Shown here in pieces: positions 25,997 through 35,358 of a stretch of DNA of 64,000 nucleotides. Every line of letters begins with the position of its first letter. Position 1 is the first letter of the stretch. Source of the stretch: Sphingomonas sanguinis (GTDB lineage Bacteria; Pseudomonadota; Alphaproteobacteria; Sphingomonadales; Sphingomonadaceae); the NCBI RefSeq assembly GCF_001476905.1, contig NZ_LDTE01000086.1, forward strand, positions 1 through 64,000, read 5' to 3'. The position numbers and the translations under genes are program-made. Under the pieces are notes generated by a model, which worked only from the letters and a program-made list of their open reading frames with translations, had not been told where the DNA came from and searched no databases.

Positions 25997-27466
25997 TTAG
26001 CCGCTCGCGGGAACCGTGGTCGCCTGCCCGCCTTCGCGCAGGCCACCGCCCAGCGCGACATAGAGGGTGACGTCATTCTGAAGTGCGGCACTGCGCAGGG
26101 TCAGCAATTGCTGCTCGGCCGAGAACAGGTTGCGTTCGGCATCCAGCACTTCGAGATAGATGGAGATGCCGTTGCCGTAGCGAAGCCGCGCGGTGCGGGC
26201 GAGCCGCCGCTGTGCATCCACCGCCCGCGTCTGCGCCTCGATCTGTTCGGCATAGCGACGCCGGGCGACCAGCGCGTCCGCCACTTCGCGGAAGGCACCC
26301 TGCACCGCGCGCTGATAGGCGGCGGTCAGTTCGTCGGCCTGCGCCCGGCTGAGCTTCAGCTGCGCATTGCGACGTCCCCAGTCAAAGATCGGCAACAGCG
26401 CCGCACCCTGGACCTGATATTGCCGGGAATTGCCGTCGATCAAGCTGCTGAGCGCGGGCGACACGAAACCCGCCAGGCCGGTCAGCGAGATGCTCGGCAG
26501 GAACGCCGCGCGCGCCGCGCCGATATTGGCGTTGGCGGCGCGCAGCTGCTGCTCGGCCTGGAGGACGTCGGGTCGGTTGACGAGCAGCGCGGACGGGAGC
26601 CCAGGTTCGATCGCCGCAAACTGGTTCTGGTCGCTCAGCGTCCGTCCGGCCGGGAGCGGGCCGGTGATCGGACCGCCGACCAGCACAGTCAACAGGTTCT
26701 GCGACTGCGCGACCATCCGCCGCAACTCGGCCAGCTGAGTCTCCGCCTGGGTCAGCAGCGCCGCCGCCTGGTCGTAATCGACGCTGGACGTCACGCCCGC
26801 ATCCATCCGCCGCTTGGCGATGCTAAGACCTTCCTTGCGGCTGGCGACGGTACGCTCGGCCAGCGCGATCTGCTCCTCGGCGGCGCGGATCTGGAGATAG
26901 GTCGCGGCTACCTGTCCCACCAGCGACAGGCGGAAGGCACGCTCCGCCTCGACCGTCGCCAGATATTGCCGCCGCTGAGCCTCAGCCAGATTGCGGACGC
27001 GACCCCAGAAGTCGAGCTCGAAGCTCGACACCCGCGCGCCCAGCGAGAACTGGTTATAGGTGATCGAGGTCGGGTTCGCCGCATCACCAGCGCCGGGAAT
27101 GGCATTGCCAAAACCCAACGAGTTGAGCGGAATACGCGTCCGCGACGCCCCCGCCGTAGCGTCCAGAGCCGGCAGCCGCTGCGCATCCTGGATGCGATAC
27201 TGCGCGCGCGCCTGCTCCACCCGCGCGACCGCCTGGGCGAGGTCGCGGTTGTTGGCGAGCGCGGCGGCAATATAGGCCTTCAGCTGTTCGTCGGCGAAGA
27301 ACTCGCGCCAACCGATTTCGGCCGCGCTCCGCGTACCGGTCGCCGCCTCGGGATAGGTGGCGGAGACCGGCGCGACCGGCTGGCGATATTGCGGCGCCAG
27401 GTTGCACCCCGCCAGCGCGCTGGTCAGCGCCAGCGTGGCGGCCGCACGGGAAAATGCCTTACGCAT
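25997..27466 (-). CDS. Outer-membrane efflux lipoprotein (NodT/OprM family)
   Basis: TolC-like channel of the RND pump, 489 residues. The lipobox is LAGC with the lipidated cysteine at residue 21. The protein shows the duplicated OEP domain: helical repeats with NNRDLAQAVARVEQARAQY, and after mid-protein LVNRPDVLQAEQQLRAANANIGAARA. ATG 27466 lies within the last codons of the pump gene (8-base overlap), so it is translationally coupled. It completes a three-gene MFP-RND-OMF operon. Confidence 0.93.
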   Translation of the reverse strand: MRKAFSRAAATLALTSALAGCNLAPQYRQPVAPVSATYPEAATGTRSAAEIGWREFFADEQLKAYIAAALANNRDLAQAVARVEQARAQYRIQDAQRLPALDATAGASRTRIPLNSLGFGNAIPGAGDAANPTSITYNQFSLGARVSSFELDFWGRVRNLAEAQRRQYLATVEAERAFRLSLVGQVAATYLQIRAAEEQIALAERTVASRKEGLSIAKRRMDAGVTSSVDYDQAAALLTQAETQLAELRRMVAQSQNLLTVLVGGPITGPLPAGRTLSDQNQFAAIEPGLPSALLVNRPDVLQAEQQLRAANANIGAARAAFLPSISLTGLAGFVSPALSSLIDGNSRQYQVQGAALLPIFDWGRRNAQLKLSRAQADELTAAYQRAVQGAFREVADALVARRRYAEQIEAQTRAVDAQRRLARTARLRYGNGISIYLEVLDAERNLFSAEQQLLTLRSAALQNDVTLYVALGGGLREGGQATTVPASG

Positions 27467-30400
27467 GGGCCGGGCCCTCCTCTTCGCCGGTTCGCTCGTC
27501 ACGCTCGCGCGCTTCCTCCTCGGCATCGGCCGCCTCATGATCATGCTCGCGCACCAGCCACTTCTTGGCGGCGATGTAGAAGACCGGGGTGAAGAAGATG
27601 CCGAACGCAGTCGCCGCGATCATGCCGCCCATCACGCCCGTGCCGACCGCCCGGCGGCTCGCCGCGCCCGCGCCACTGGCGATGAACAGCGGCACCATGC
27701 CCAGGATGAACGCCAGGCTGGTCATCAGGATCGGACGCAGACGTTGCCGCGCCGCCTCCACCGTCGCCTCGAAGGGCGTGCGACCTGCCTGTTGGTCCTC
27801 GATGGCGAACTCGACGATCAGGATGGCGTTCTTGGCCGCCAGACCGATGATCGTGATGAGCCCGACATTGAAGTACACGTCCGCCGAGAAGCCCCGGAAG
27901 ATGGTCATCAACACCGCGCCCAGCACGCCGAACGGCACCACCAGCAACACCGCCAGCGGGATCGCCCAGCTCTCGTATAGCGCGGCGAGCAGCAGGAACA
28001 CGACCACCAGCGACAGGCCTAGCAACAGGCCGATCTGACCGCCCGCCTGCTGTTCCTCGAACGCAGTGCCGGTCCATTCATAGCCCATGCCCTGCGGCAG
28101 GACCTCACCCGCGATCTTCTCCATTTCCTTCAGCGCGGTGCCGGTCGACTGGCCCGGCGCGGCCATGCCCGAGACGGTCAGCGACGGATAGCCGTTGTAG
28201 CGCTCCAGCTGCTGCGGACCGTTCTGCCAGCGCACCTTCGTAAAGGCCGAGAAGGGCACCATATTGCCCTGCGCATTGCGGACGCGCAGCGCCAGCACGT
28301 CCTCGGGCGACATGCGCTGCGGCGCATCGGCCTGAAGATAGACGCGCAACACATTGCCATCACGGACAAAGTCGTTCGCATAGGCGGAGCCGAAGGCAAT
28401 CGACAGCGTCTGGTTCACATCGGCAATCTGGAGGCCCAACGCCCGCGCCTGGATACGGTCGATATCGACGTAGAGCTGCGGTGCCGGTCCCAGGCCTTCG
28501 GGGCGAACGCCCATCAGCACCGGGTTCTTCGACGCCTTGGCCAGGATGGCACCCTGCGCCTGTTGCAGCGCCGCCGCGCCCAGTCCCGAGCGATCCTCGA
28601 TCTTCATCGAGAAGCCCGTGGCATTGCCCAGCGCCTGGATCGGCGGCGGGTCGAGCGCGAAGATGGTCGCCTCCGGGATCGACTGGACGAAGCCCATCGT
28701 CTTGCCGACCAGCGTGGTCGAGTTGTTCGCGACACCTGGGCGATCATGCCAGGGCTTCAGGTTGACGAACGATATACCCGCCGACTGACCCTGACCGAAG
28801 AAGTTGAACCCCGCGACCGACACGATGTCGGCCACCTGCGGCTGCGCATGGAGGAAATTCTCGACCTTGGTGATCGCCGCGCCCGTCCGCTCCAGCGTCG
28901 CGCCGGGAGCCGCGTCATAGGACACGAAGATATAGCCCTGGTCCTCGGTCGGCAGGAAGCCGCCGGGGATGCGCGTGAACGCCAGACCGGTCACGACGAC
29001 GACGACCGCGAACACGGCCAGCCAGCGCTTGGGGCGCGACATCATCTTCGTCACGCCGCCCGTGTACTTTTCGGTGCCACGGCCGAACTTGTCGTTGAAC
29101 CAGTTGAAGAAGCGCTGCGGCCAGCCGCGAACGCCCGGCTTGGGCTCCGGCCGATCCTCCAGATGCGCGTCCTCCTGCTTCAGCAACGTCGCGCAGAGCG
29201 CAGGCGTCAGCGTCAGCGCAAGCAGCGCGGAGAAGAAGATCGAGACGGCCAGCGTGACCGAGAACTGGCGATAGATGCCGCCGGTCGAGCCCGGGAAGAA
29301 GGCCATCGGGATGAACACCGCGACCAGCACCAGCGTGATGCCGATGATCGCGCCGGTGATCTGCCCCATCGCCTTCACGGTCGCGCGGCGAGGGCTCAGC
29401 CCCTCTTCCGACATGATGCGTTCGACATTCTCGACAACGACGATCGCGTCGTCGACCAGGATGCCGATCGCCACCACCATGCCGAAGAGCGAGAGGGTGT
29501 TGATCGAGAAGCCGAAGGCGAGAAGCCCGATGCACGCGCCGCCCAGCGCGATCGGCACGACGATCGCTGGGATCAGCGTGGCGCGCCAGTTCTGCAGGAA
29601 GAGGAACATCACCAGGAAGACGAGGATCATTGCCTCGACTAGCGTGTGGATGACGCTCTCCACCGAGGCGGTGATGAACGGCGTCGTCGTGAACGGCACA
29701 CTCCAGGTGACGTCGGCGGGGAAGCTGCCCTGAAGCTGCTTCATCTTGGCCGACACGGCGTCCGCCGTCGCCAGCGCATTCGCGCCGCTCGCCAGCTGGA
29801 CGGCCAGACCGACCGTCTCCTTGCCGTTCAGCGTCAGGCGGAAGCCGTAATTGTCCTTGCCCAGCTCGACCCGCGCGACATCGCCCAGCCGCACCGCCGA
29901 GCCGTCGGGATTGGCGCGGATGATAATCTGGCGAAACTGCTCGGGCGTCGCGAAGCGATTCTGGGTGATGATCTGCGCGGTGAACTCGGCCGTCCGGGTC
30001 AGCGGCTGGGCCCCGATCGAGCCACCCGCCGTCTGGCTGTTCTGCTCCTGCACGGCGGCCAGCGCCTCGGAGGCCGACAGGCTATAGCCCGCCAGCTTCT
30101 GCGGATCGAGCCAGATGCGCATCGCATAGGGCGAGCCGAACAGCTGCACGTCACCCACACCGTCGATGCGACGCAGTTCGTTGCGGATGTTGTTCTCGGC
30201 AAAGTTACCGAGTTCGACCGGGCTGGTCTTGCCCGACTTCGAGCTGAGCGTGATGACTTCCAGGAAGCCCGCCGTACCCTCGGTCACCTGAATGCCCAGC
30301 GCGCGGACTTCCTGCGGCAGACGCGGTTCGGCGCGGCTCAGCCGGTCCTGGATCTGCGTGCGTGCGACGTCCAGATTGGTGCCGGGCTTGAAGGTGACGG

Positions 30401-30671
30401 TAATCTGCGCCGTGCCGTTCGAGCGGCTGGTCGACGCCATGTACAGGAAATTGTCGACGCCGTTCAGTTCCTTCTCGATGACGGCGGTCACCGACCGGTC
30501 CATCACCTCGGCATCGGCGCCGTTATAGCTGATCGCCAGGTTCAGCGCCGGGGGCGCGACCGACGGATAGCTCTCGATCGGCAGCAGGCGGAGCGCGATC
30601 ACGCCGAACAGCGCGATGAAGAGCGCGATCACCCAGGCAAAGACCGGGTGATAGACGAAGAAGCGGTTCAT
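27459..30671 (-). CDS. RND multidrug efflux pump inner-membrane subunit (AcrB/MexB type)
   Basis: A 1070-residue HAE1-family proton/drug antiporter with 12 membrane helices and two large periplasmic loops. Family features include the N-terminus MNRFFVYHPVFAWVIALFIA, the TM4 proton-relay aspartates in GILVDDAIVVVENVERIM, the TM10 relay lysine in GLAAKNAILIVEFA, and PEDQGY-like TEDQGYIFVSYD in the porter domain. The C-terminal tail is unusually rich in E/D/R and His (residues about 1035-1068). It is downstream of the MFP gene by 18 bases. Confidence 0.95.
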   Translation of the reverse strand: MNRFFVYHPVFAWVIALFIALFGVIALRLLPIESYPSVAPPALNLAISYNGADAEVMDRSVTAVIEKELNGVDNFLYMASTSRSNGTAQITVTFKPGTNLDVARTQIQDRLSRAEPRLPQEVRALGIQVTEGTAGFLEVITLSSKSGKTSPVELGNFAENNIRNELRRIDGVGDVQLFGSPYAMRIWLDPQKLAGYSLSASEALAAVQEQNSQTAGGSIGAQPLTRTAEFTAQIITQNRFATPEQFRQIIIRANPDGSAVRLGDVARVELGKDNYGFRLTLNGKETVGLAVQLASGANALATADAVSAKMKQLQGSFPADVTWSVPFTTTPFITASVESVIHTLVEAMILVFLVMFLFLQNWRATLIPAIVVPIALGGACIGLLAFGFSINTLSLFGMVVAIGILVDDAIVVVENVERIMSEEGLSPRRATVKAMGQITGAIIGITLVLVAVFIPMAFFPGSTGGIYRQFSVTLAVSIFFSALLALTLTPALCATLLKQEDAHLEDRPEPKPGVRGWPQRFFNWFNDKFGRGTEKYTGGVTKMMSRPKRWLAVFAVVVVVTGLAFTRIPGGFLPTEDQGYIFVSYDAAPGATLERTGAAITKVENFLHAQPQVADIVSVAGFNFFGQGQSAGISFVNLKPWHDRPGVANNSTTLVGKTMGFVQSIPEATIFALDPPPIQALGNATGFSMKIEDRSGLGAAALQQAQGAILAKASKNPVLMGVRPEGLGPAPQLYVDIDRIQARALGLQIADVNQTLSIAFGSAYANDFVRDGNVLRVYLQADAPQRMSPEDVLALRVRNAQGNMVPFSAFTKVRWQNGPQQLERYNGYPSLTVSGMAAPGQSTGTALKEMEKIAGEVLPQGMGYEWTGTAFEEQQAGGQIGLLLGLSLVVVFLLLAALYESWAIPLAVLLVVPFGVLGAVLMTIFRGFSADVYFNVGLITIIGLAAKNAILIVEFAIEDQQAGRTPFEATVEAARQRLRPILMTSLAFILGMVPLFIASGAGAASRRAVGTGVMGGMIAATAFGIFFTPVFYIAAKKWLVREHDHEAADAEEEARERDERTGEEEGPAHA

Positions 30672-30689
30672 GATGCTCTACTCCGGCGT

Positions 30690-31859
30690 TCAGCGGGCCG
30701 CGGCGGCCGGGGCGGCCTTGCCACCCTGCGGCTGCGGCTGCTGCCCCTGAAGCTGGACCTTCTGGCCCGGCTGCACCTTCTGCCAACCCTCGGTCACGAC
30801 CTTCTCGCCCGGCTTCAGGCCGGAAAGGATGACCCAGTTGCCGCCGACCTGTCCGCCCAGCGTGACGGGGCGCGACTGGACGGTACCGTTGCCGTCGACG
30901 ACCATGACGGACGCCGCCTGGTTGCTCAGCTGCACGGCGCGCTGCGGCACCGAGATGCCGCTCTTGATCGTGCCCGCATTCACATGCGCACGGACGAATT
31001 GGCCGGGCAGCAACATGCGATTGGGGTTCGGGAAACGGGCGCGCAGCTGCTGGCTACCGGTCGTCGGATCGACCGTCTGCCCGGCAAAGTCGAGCTGGCC
31101 GGTCGGGCCATATTCCGACCCGTCCTCCAGCGTCAGGCGGACGGTGATCTTCGACAGGTCGGGCAGCGCAACGCCGCCCGAACGCGCCTGCTGGATCAGC
31201 TCGCTCAGCGCCGCGCTCGACTGGGTAAAGACGGCGTAGATCGGCGACAGCTGGTCGACCTGGGTCAGCGGCGTCGCCTGGGTCGCGCTGACCAGCGCGC
31301 CTTCGGTCACCTGCGCGCGGCCGACCCGGCCCGCGATCGGCGCGCGGACGATGGTATAGCTGAGCTGCAGCTGCGCGCGCGACAGGGCCGCGCGGGCGTC
31401 CGCGACACTGGCATCCGCCTGGCGTAGGGTGGACTGGGCTGCGTCAAATTCCTGGGCACTCACCGCGCGTTCGGCGACCAGCGGCTGATAGCGGCGCACG
31501 ATCGATGCGGCGTTGACGCGCGCGGCCTCGGCGCGGGCGAGCGCGGCCTGCGCCTGCTGCACCTGCGCACGGTAATCGCGCTGGTCGATGCGGAACAGCG
31601 GCTGCCCCTCGGCGACGTCGGTGCCTTCCTTGTACAGACGCGCCTCGACGATGCCATCGGTCCGCGCCCGGACTTCGGCAGTGCGAATCGCCTCGATTCG
31701 GCCAGGCAGCTCGATGATGTTGGGCACGGCACCCGCCTGCACCGTGATCGCGGTCACGACCGGCGGCGGGGGCGCCGGGGGCTGCTGTTGCTGCTGTCCG
31801 CAGGCTGCCAGCGCCAATGTCATCGCAAGCGACGATCCGAGCACGGAAAATTTGGACAC
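30690..31859 (-). CDS. RND efflux periplasmic adaptor lipoprotein (AcrA/MexA type)
   Basis: Membrane fusion protein of 389 residues. The lipobox is LAAC (cysteine 20), followed by a Gln-rich spacer. The lipoyl/barrel-sandwich half motifs EVRARTDGIVEARLYKEGT and IVRAPIAGRVGRAQVTEGAL flank an alpha-hairpin. The tail after residue 360 is Q/P/A-rich. It is the first gene of the efflux operon and is divergent from a TetR regulator, the usual layout for locally repressed RND pumps. Confidence 0.94.
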   Translation of the reverse strand: MSKFSVLGSSLAMTLALAACGQQQQQPPAPPPPVVTAITVQAGAVPNIIELPGRIEAIRTAEVRARTDGIVEARLYKEGTDVAEGQPLFRIDQRDYRAQVQQAQAALARAEAARVNAASIVRRYQPLVAERAVSAQEFDAAQSTLRQADASVADARAALSRAQLQLSYTIVRAPIAGRVGRAQVTEGALVSATQATPLTQVDQLSPIYAVFTQSSAALSELIQQARSGGVALPDLSKITVRLTLEDGSEYGPTGQLDFAGQTVDPTTGSQQLRARFPNPNRMLLPGQFVRAHVNAGTIKSGISVPQRAVQLSNQAASVMVVDGNGTVQSRPVTLGGQVGGNWVILSGLKPGEKVVTEGWQKVQPGQKVQLQGQQPQPQGGKAAPAAAAR

Positions 31860-31987
31860 GCCGTGAAACTCCCTGAAGCAGATGACGTTTCAGTCATTCA
31901 AGCCCCCTGTACCTCGCACGTGCAAAAAAGCAACGGCAAGGTGCAATTAAATTTGACCTAAGACTGAGGACGCCGCAAAGGGGGATC
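31860..31987. promoter_or_regulatory. Divergent promoter region with candidate TetR operator
   Basis: This 128-base gap separates the efflux operon from tetR. ATGAC at 31882-31886 and GTCAT at 31893-31897 form an inverted repeat with a 6-base spacer, a plausible operator near the adaptor gene start. A palindrome GCACGTGC (31916-31923) and two direct GTGCAA copies (31920-31925, 31941-31946) lie nearer the centre. Which of these is bound cannot be told from the sequence. Confidence 0.35.
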
Positions 31988-32620
31988 ATGGCCATCACGA
32001 AACGGACCGCTGGTCGCCCGACCCGCGAACAGGCACAGCATATCGACGACATCATCCTGTCCGGTGCGCGCGATGCGTTCTGTTCACAGGGCATCGAAGG
32101 CACGTCGATGGAAGAGATTGCTCTGTCGGTCGGGGTGAGCAAACACACCATCTATCGCCGCTATGCGGGTAAGATGGCGTTGCTGGATGCGGTGGTGACC
32201 CGTGACCTGGACCGGTTGAATCAGGCGATGCTGGACCATGCCGCCGGCAGCAATCCTCTCGAACGCCTGAAGAGCGCCGCCCGTCGGTTCTTCTTCTTTT
32301 GCGTTGAGCCGGATTCGGTGCGCTTCATGGCCTTTCTGACGTCCGAGGCCGTCTTCTCGGAAGAGCTTCGCCATCGTTTCGCGACCTGGGACAAGGTGCT
32401 CTCCAATCCGATCATTGCCTGTATCGAAGCATCGCAGGACGCGGGCCTGCTCCGCTCCGACGAAACGCCACTGGCCCTGTTCAATCTGCTCGCCGACATG
32501 ATCGACGGGCCCAGCCGCCGGATGCAGTTCGATCTGCCCGATCCCTTTTCCGGCCTGACCCCCGACCAGTTTTTCGAGCATCGCTGGTCGGTGTTCCTGA
32601 AGGTGGCGACGGCGGCGTGA
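31988..32620 (+). CDS. TetR family transcriptional regulator
   Basis: A 210-residue protein with an N-terminal TetR helix-turn-helix (IILSGARDAFCSQGIEGTSM through VGVSKHTIYRRYAGK, about residues 18-60) and a helical effector domain that includes an AefR-like C-terminal region. GGGGGA precedes the ATG. It is divergent from the RND efflux operon, so it is most likely its ligand-responsive repressor. The gene downstream (GH130) is 36 bases away but functionally unrelated. Confidence 0.92.
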   Translation: MAITKRTAGRPTREQAQHIDDIILSGARDAFCSQGIEGTSMEEIALSVGVSKHTIYRRYAGKMALLDAVVTRDLDRLNQAMLDHAAGSNPLERLKSAARRFFFFCVEPDSVRFMAFLTSEAVFSEELRHRFATWDKVLSNPIIACIEASQDAGLLRSDETPLALFNLLADMIDGPSRRMQFDLPDPFSGLTPDQFFEHRWSVFLKVATAA

Positions 32621-32656
32621 TCGGGAACGGGTGATGACAGCGGGCGTTGGCGGGCC

Positions 32657-33772
32657 ATGTCCGACGACCTGCTGATCTTTCGCCCCGACGATATCGACCT
32701 GTCCCGCTCGCCGCTGCGACGCGGCATAGCCGATCCGACCTATGTGCTGGGCGCATTCAATCCGGGCATGACCCGGCTGGCGAACGGCAATATCCTGCTG
32801 ATGGTCCGTGTGGCCGAAGCCTTGCGCGAGCCGGTCGACGGCGGGCACGTCCGGGCGATCCGCTGGACCGAGCGGGGCTATGTCCTCGACCGTTATCCCC
32901 TGTCCAAGGTCGACATGACCGACCCGCGGCAGTTTGCCATTCGCGGCAGCGCGCACCGCATCCTGGCGTTGACGTCGCTGTCCTGGCTGCTGCCCGTCGA
33001 GCTGTCGGCGGACGGCACCGCGATCGTCGCGGTTCATTACGACAAGGCGATCGAACCTGCTGCGACCTGGCAGGATTACGGGGTTGAGGATGCGCGGATC
33101 AGCCGGATCGGCGAGCACTGGTACATGACCACGTGCTCGGTCTCGGCCGAGCGGCATTCGACGACGCTGCACATCTCCGACAATGGCCTGGATTATCGGC
33201 TCGCCGGGATCATTCTGGATCATCAGAACAAGGACATGCTGTTCTTCGAGGGGCTGGTTGACGGCCGTTTCCTGGCGCTGACCCGGCCGCTGGGCGAGGT
33301 ATATTTCGCCTATCCCGATGAAAGTCCCTTTGTCGGCGGCCCCTCGATCAACTTCGCGACCTCGCCCGACGCGCTGCACTGGAAACCGCTGGAGACCCCC
33401 GGCATCCGGGCCCGGAAGGACTCCATCTCGGCGATGAAGGTTGGGGGTGGTACGCCGCCGATCCTGACAGAGCGCGGCTGGCTGACCTTATATCACGGGG
33501 TCGAGCGGCGCGAGTCGGTCGGCATCTATCGCAGCTTCTGGGCGCTGTTCGACAGGGAGGAGCCGACCCGCATCCTGCATTTGGCCGACGACCATCCCGT
33601 GCTGGAGGCCAATCCTGCCCTGACCGCCTCCATCGCGCATCAGATGTATCTGCCGACACCGGTGGTCTTCTCGACCGGCATGATCGACATGGGCGACCAT
33701 TATCTGGTGGCGAGCGGCGAGGCCGATCTCGCCTGCCGTCTGACCCGCCTGCCCAAGGCTCTGTTCGCATGA
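32657..33772 (+). CDS. GH130 family glycoside phosphorylase/hydrolase
   Basis: A 371-residue five-bladed propeller protein of the GH130 type. The motif YGVEDARISRIG near residue 140 corresponds to the conserved E-D-x-R segment around the catalytic aspartate, and FEGLVDGRF and ILTERGWLTLYHG are further family stretches. GH130 enzymes phosphorolyse or hydrolyse beta-mannosides, such as mannosyl-glucose or beta-1,2-mannan. The lack of a signal peptide indicates a cytoplasmic location. The stop overlaps the next gene (ATGA). There is no strong ribosome site at the ATG. Which sugar it uses is not visible. Confidence 0.85.
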   Translation: MSDDLLIFRPDDIDLSRSPLRRGIADPTYVLGAFNPGMTRLANGNILLMVRVAEALREPVDGGHVRAIRWTERGYVLDRYPLSKVDMTDPRQFAIRGSAHRILALTSLSWLLPVELSADGTAIVAVHYDKAIEPAATWQDYGVEDARISRIGEHWYMTTCSVSAERHSTTLHISDNGLDYRLAGIILDHQNKDMLFFEGLVDGRFLALTRPLGEVYFAYPDESPFVGGPSINFATSPDALHWKPLETPGIRARKDSISAMKVGGGTPPILTERGWLTLYHGVERRESVGIYRSFWALFDREEPTRILHLADDHPVLEANPALTASIAHQMYLPTPVVFSTGMIDMGDHYLVASGEADLACRLTRLPKALFA

Positions 33773-35358
33773 GCGGGCGGCCCTGGTGGCAATCGGCCGT
33801 CCTCTATCAAATCTATCCCTGGTCGTTCCAAGACAGCAATGGCGACGGCATCGGCGACCTGCGCGGGATCGAAAGCCGACTCGATTATATGGTCGAGCTA
33901 GGTGTCGATGCTATCTGGATTTCGCCGATATTTCCGTCACCTATGGCCGACTTCGGATATGATGTGGCGGATTATTGCGGCGTCGACCCGCGGTTCGGAT
34001 CGCTGGCCGATTTCGACTCGTTGCTCGCCTCAGCCCATGCGCGCGGGCTGAAGCTGCTGCTCGATTTCGTCCCCAATCACAGCTCCGACCAGCATGCCTG
34101 GTTCGTCGAAAGCCGGTCGAGCCGCACCAATCCGAAGCGCGACTGGTATATCTGGCGCGACGCCGCCGCCGATGGCGGTCCGCCCAACAACTGGATCAGC
34201 GATTTCGGCGGGCCCGCCTGGACCTGGGATGAGCCGACCGGGCAATATTATTATCATGCCTTCCTGAAGGAACAGCCCGACCTCAACTGGCGCAACCCCG
34301 ACGTCCGCGCGGCGATGCTCGACGTGCTGCGGTTCTGGTTCGCGCGCGGCGTCGATGGGTTCCGCATCGACGTGCTCTGGCACATCATCAAGCATGCCGA
34401 TTTCCCCGACAATCCGATCAACCCCGACTGGGACCCGGCGACCGGTGAGATGAATCGCGTGTTCCAGCGGCATTCGACCGACCAGCCGGAGGTGCACGAC
34501 ATCGCCGCCGACATGCGCGCCATCGCCGACGCCTTTGGCCGGGACAGGGACGAGCGGGTGCTGATCGGCGAAATCTATCTGCCGGTCGCGCGGCTGATGC
34601 GCTATTATGGCGAGAGCGGAGAGGGCGTCCACCTGCCCTTCAACTTCCAATTGATCGACGCGCCCTGGGATGCCCGGCACCTAGCCGCCATGATTGCCGA
34701 ATATGAGGCGGCCTTGCCGCCGGGCGGATGGCCGAACTGGGTACTCGGCAATCACGATCGCCCGCGCAGTGCGACCAAGCGTGGCGCGACACAGGCGCGG
34801 GTGGCGGCGATGCTGCTGCTGACGTTACGCGGTACGCCGACGCTCTATTATGGCGACGAGCTGGGGATGGAGAATGGCGACATCCCCCCCGAACGTGTCC
34901 GCGACCCGCGCGAATTGCGCGAGCCCGGCCTGGGCCTGGGGCGCGATCCGGTCCGCACGCCGATGCCGTGGGACGAGAGCGACGCTGGCGGCTTTACGAC
35001 CGGCGAGCCTTGGCTCCCGCTCGGGCAAGGCTGGCAAGAGCGCAATGTCGCCACCGAGATGGACATGCCGGGATCGATGCTATCGCTTCACCGCGCCCTG
35101 CTGGCGCTCCGGCGGTCCAGTCCTGCGCTCGCCACCGGTTCGATCCGGCTGATCGAGGCGCAGGGCTCCGTTCTTGCCTATGAACGGGAACAGGACGGAG
35201 AGCGTTTCATCATCGCACTGAATTTGAGCGACGCCCCCGCGGCTGTCGATCTCACCGGGCGTCCCATCGTGTCGACGCTGACCACGCTGCCCGACCGAGC
35301 CCCTTCCCTGTTGCGCCCCGATGAGGGCCTGATCCTGAAAGTCGACACCGCCGCATGA
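33769..35358 (+). CDS. GH13 alpha-glucosidase / alpha-amylase family enzyme
   Basis: A 529-residue cytoplasmic (alpha/beta)8-barrel enzyme of the oligo-1,6-glucosidase/alpha-glucosidase group. Conserved regions are all present: YQIYPWSFQDSNGDGIGD at the start, DFVPNHSS (region I), GVDGFRIDV with the nucleophile Asp near residue 200, GEIY with the acid/base Glu near 267, and GNHDRPR with the third Asp near 330. A C-terminal beta domain follows. Substrates may be trehalose-like or alpha-1,4/1,6 glucosides. It overlaps GH130 upstream and the GT4 gene downstream by 4 bases each. Confidence 0.92.
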   Translation: MSGRPWWQSAVLYQIYPWSFQDSNGDGIGDLRGIESRLDYMVELGVDAIWISPIFPSPMADFGYDVADYCGVDPRFGSLADFDSLLASAHARGLKLLLDFVPNHSSDQHAWFVESRSSRTNPKRDWYIWRDAAADGGPPNNWISDFGGPAWTWDEPTGQYYYHAFLKEQPDLNWRNPDVRAAMLDVLRFWFARGVDGFRIDVLWHIIKHADFPDNPINPDWDPATGEMNRVFQRHSTDQPEVHDIAADMRAIADAFGRDRDERVLIGEIYLPVARLMRYYGESGEGVHLPFNFQLIDAPWDARHLAAMIAEYEAALPPGGWPNWVLGNHDRPRSATKRGATQARVAAMLLLTLRGTPTLYYGDELGMENGDIPPERVRDPRELREPGLGLGRDPVRTPMPWDESDAGGFTTGEPWLPLGQGWQERNVATEMDMPGSMLSLHRALLALRRSSPALATGSIRLIEAQGSVLAYEREQDGERFIIALNLSDAPAAVDLTGRPIVSTLTTLPDRAPSLLRPDEGLILKVDTAA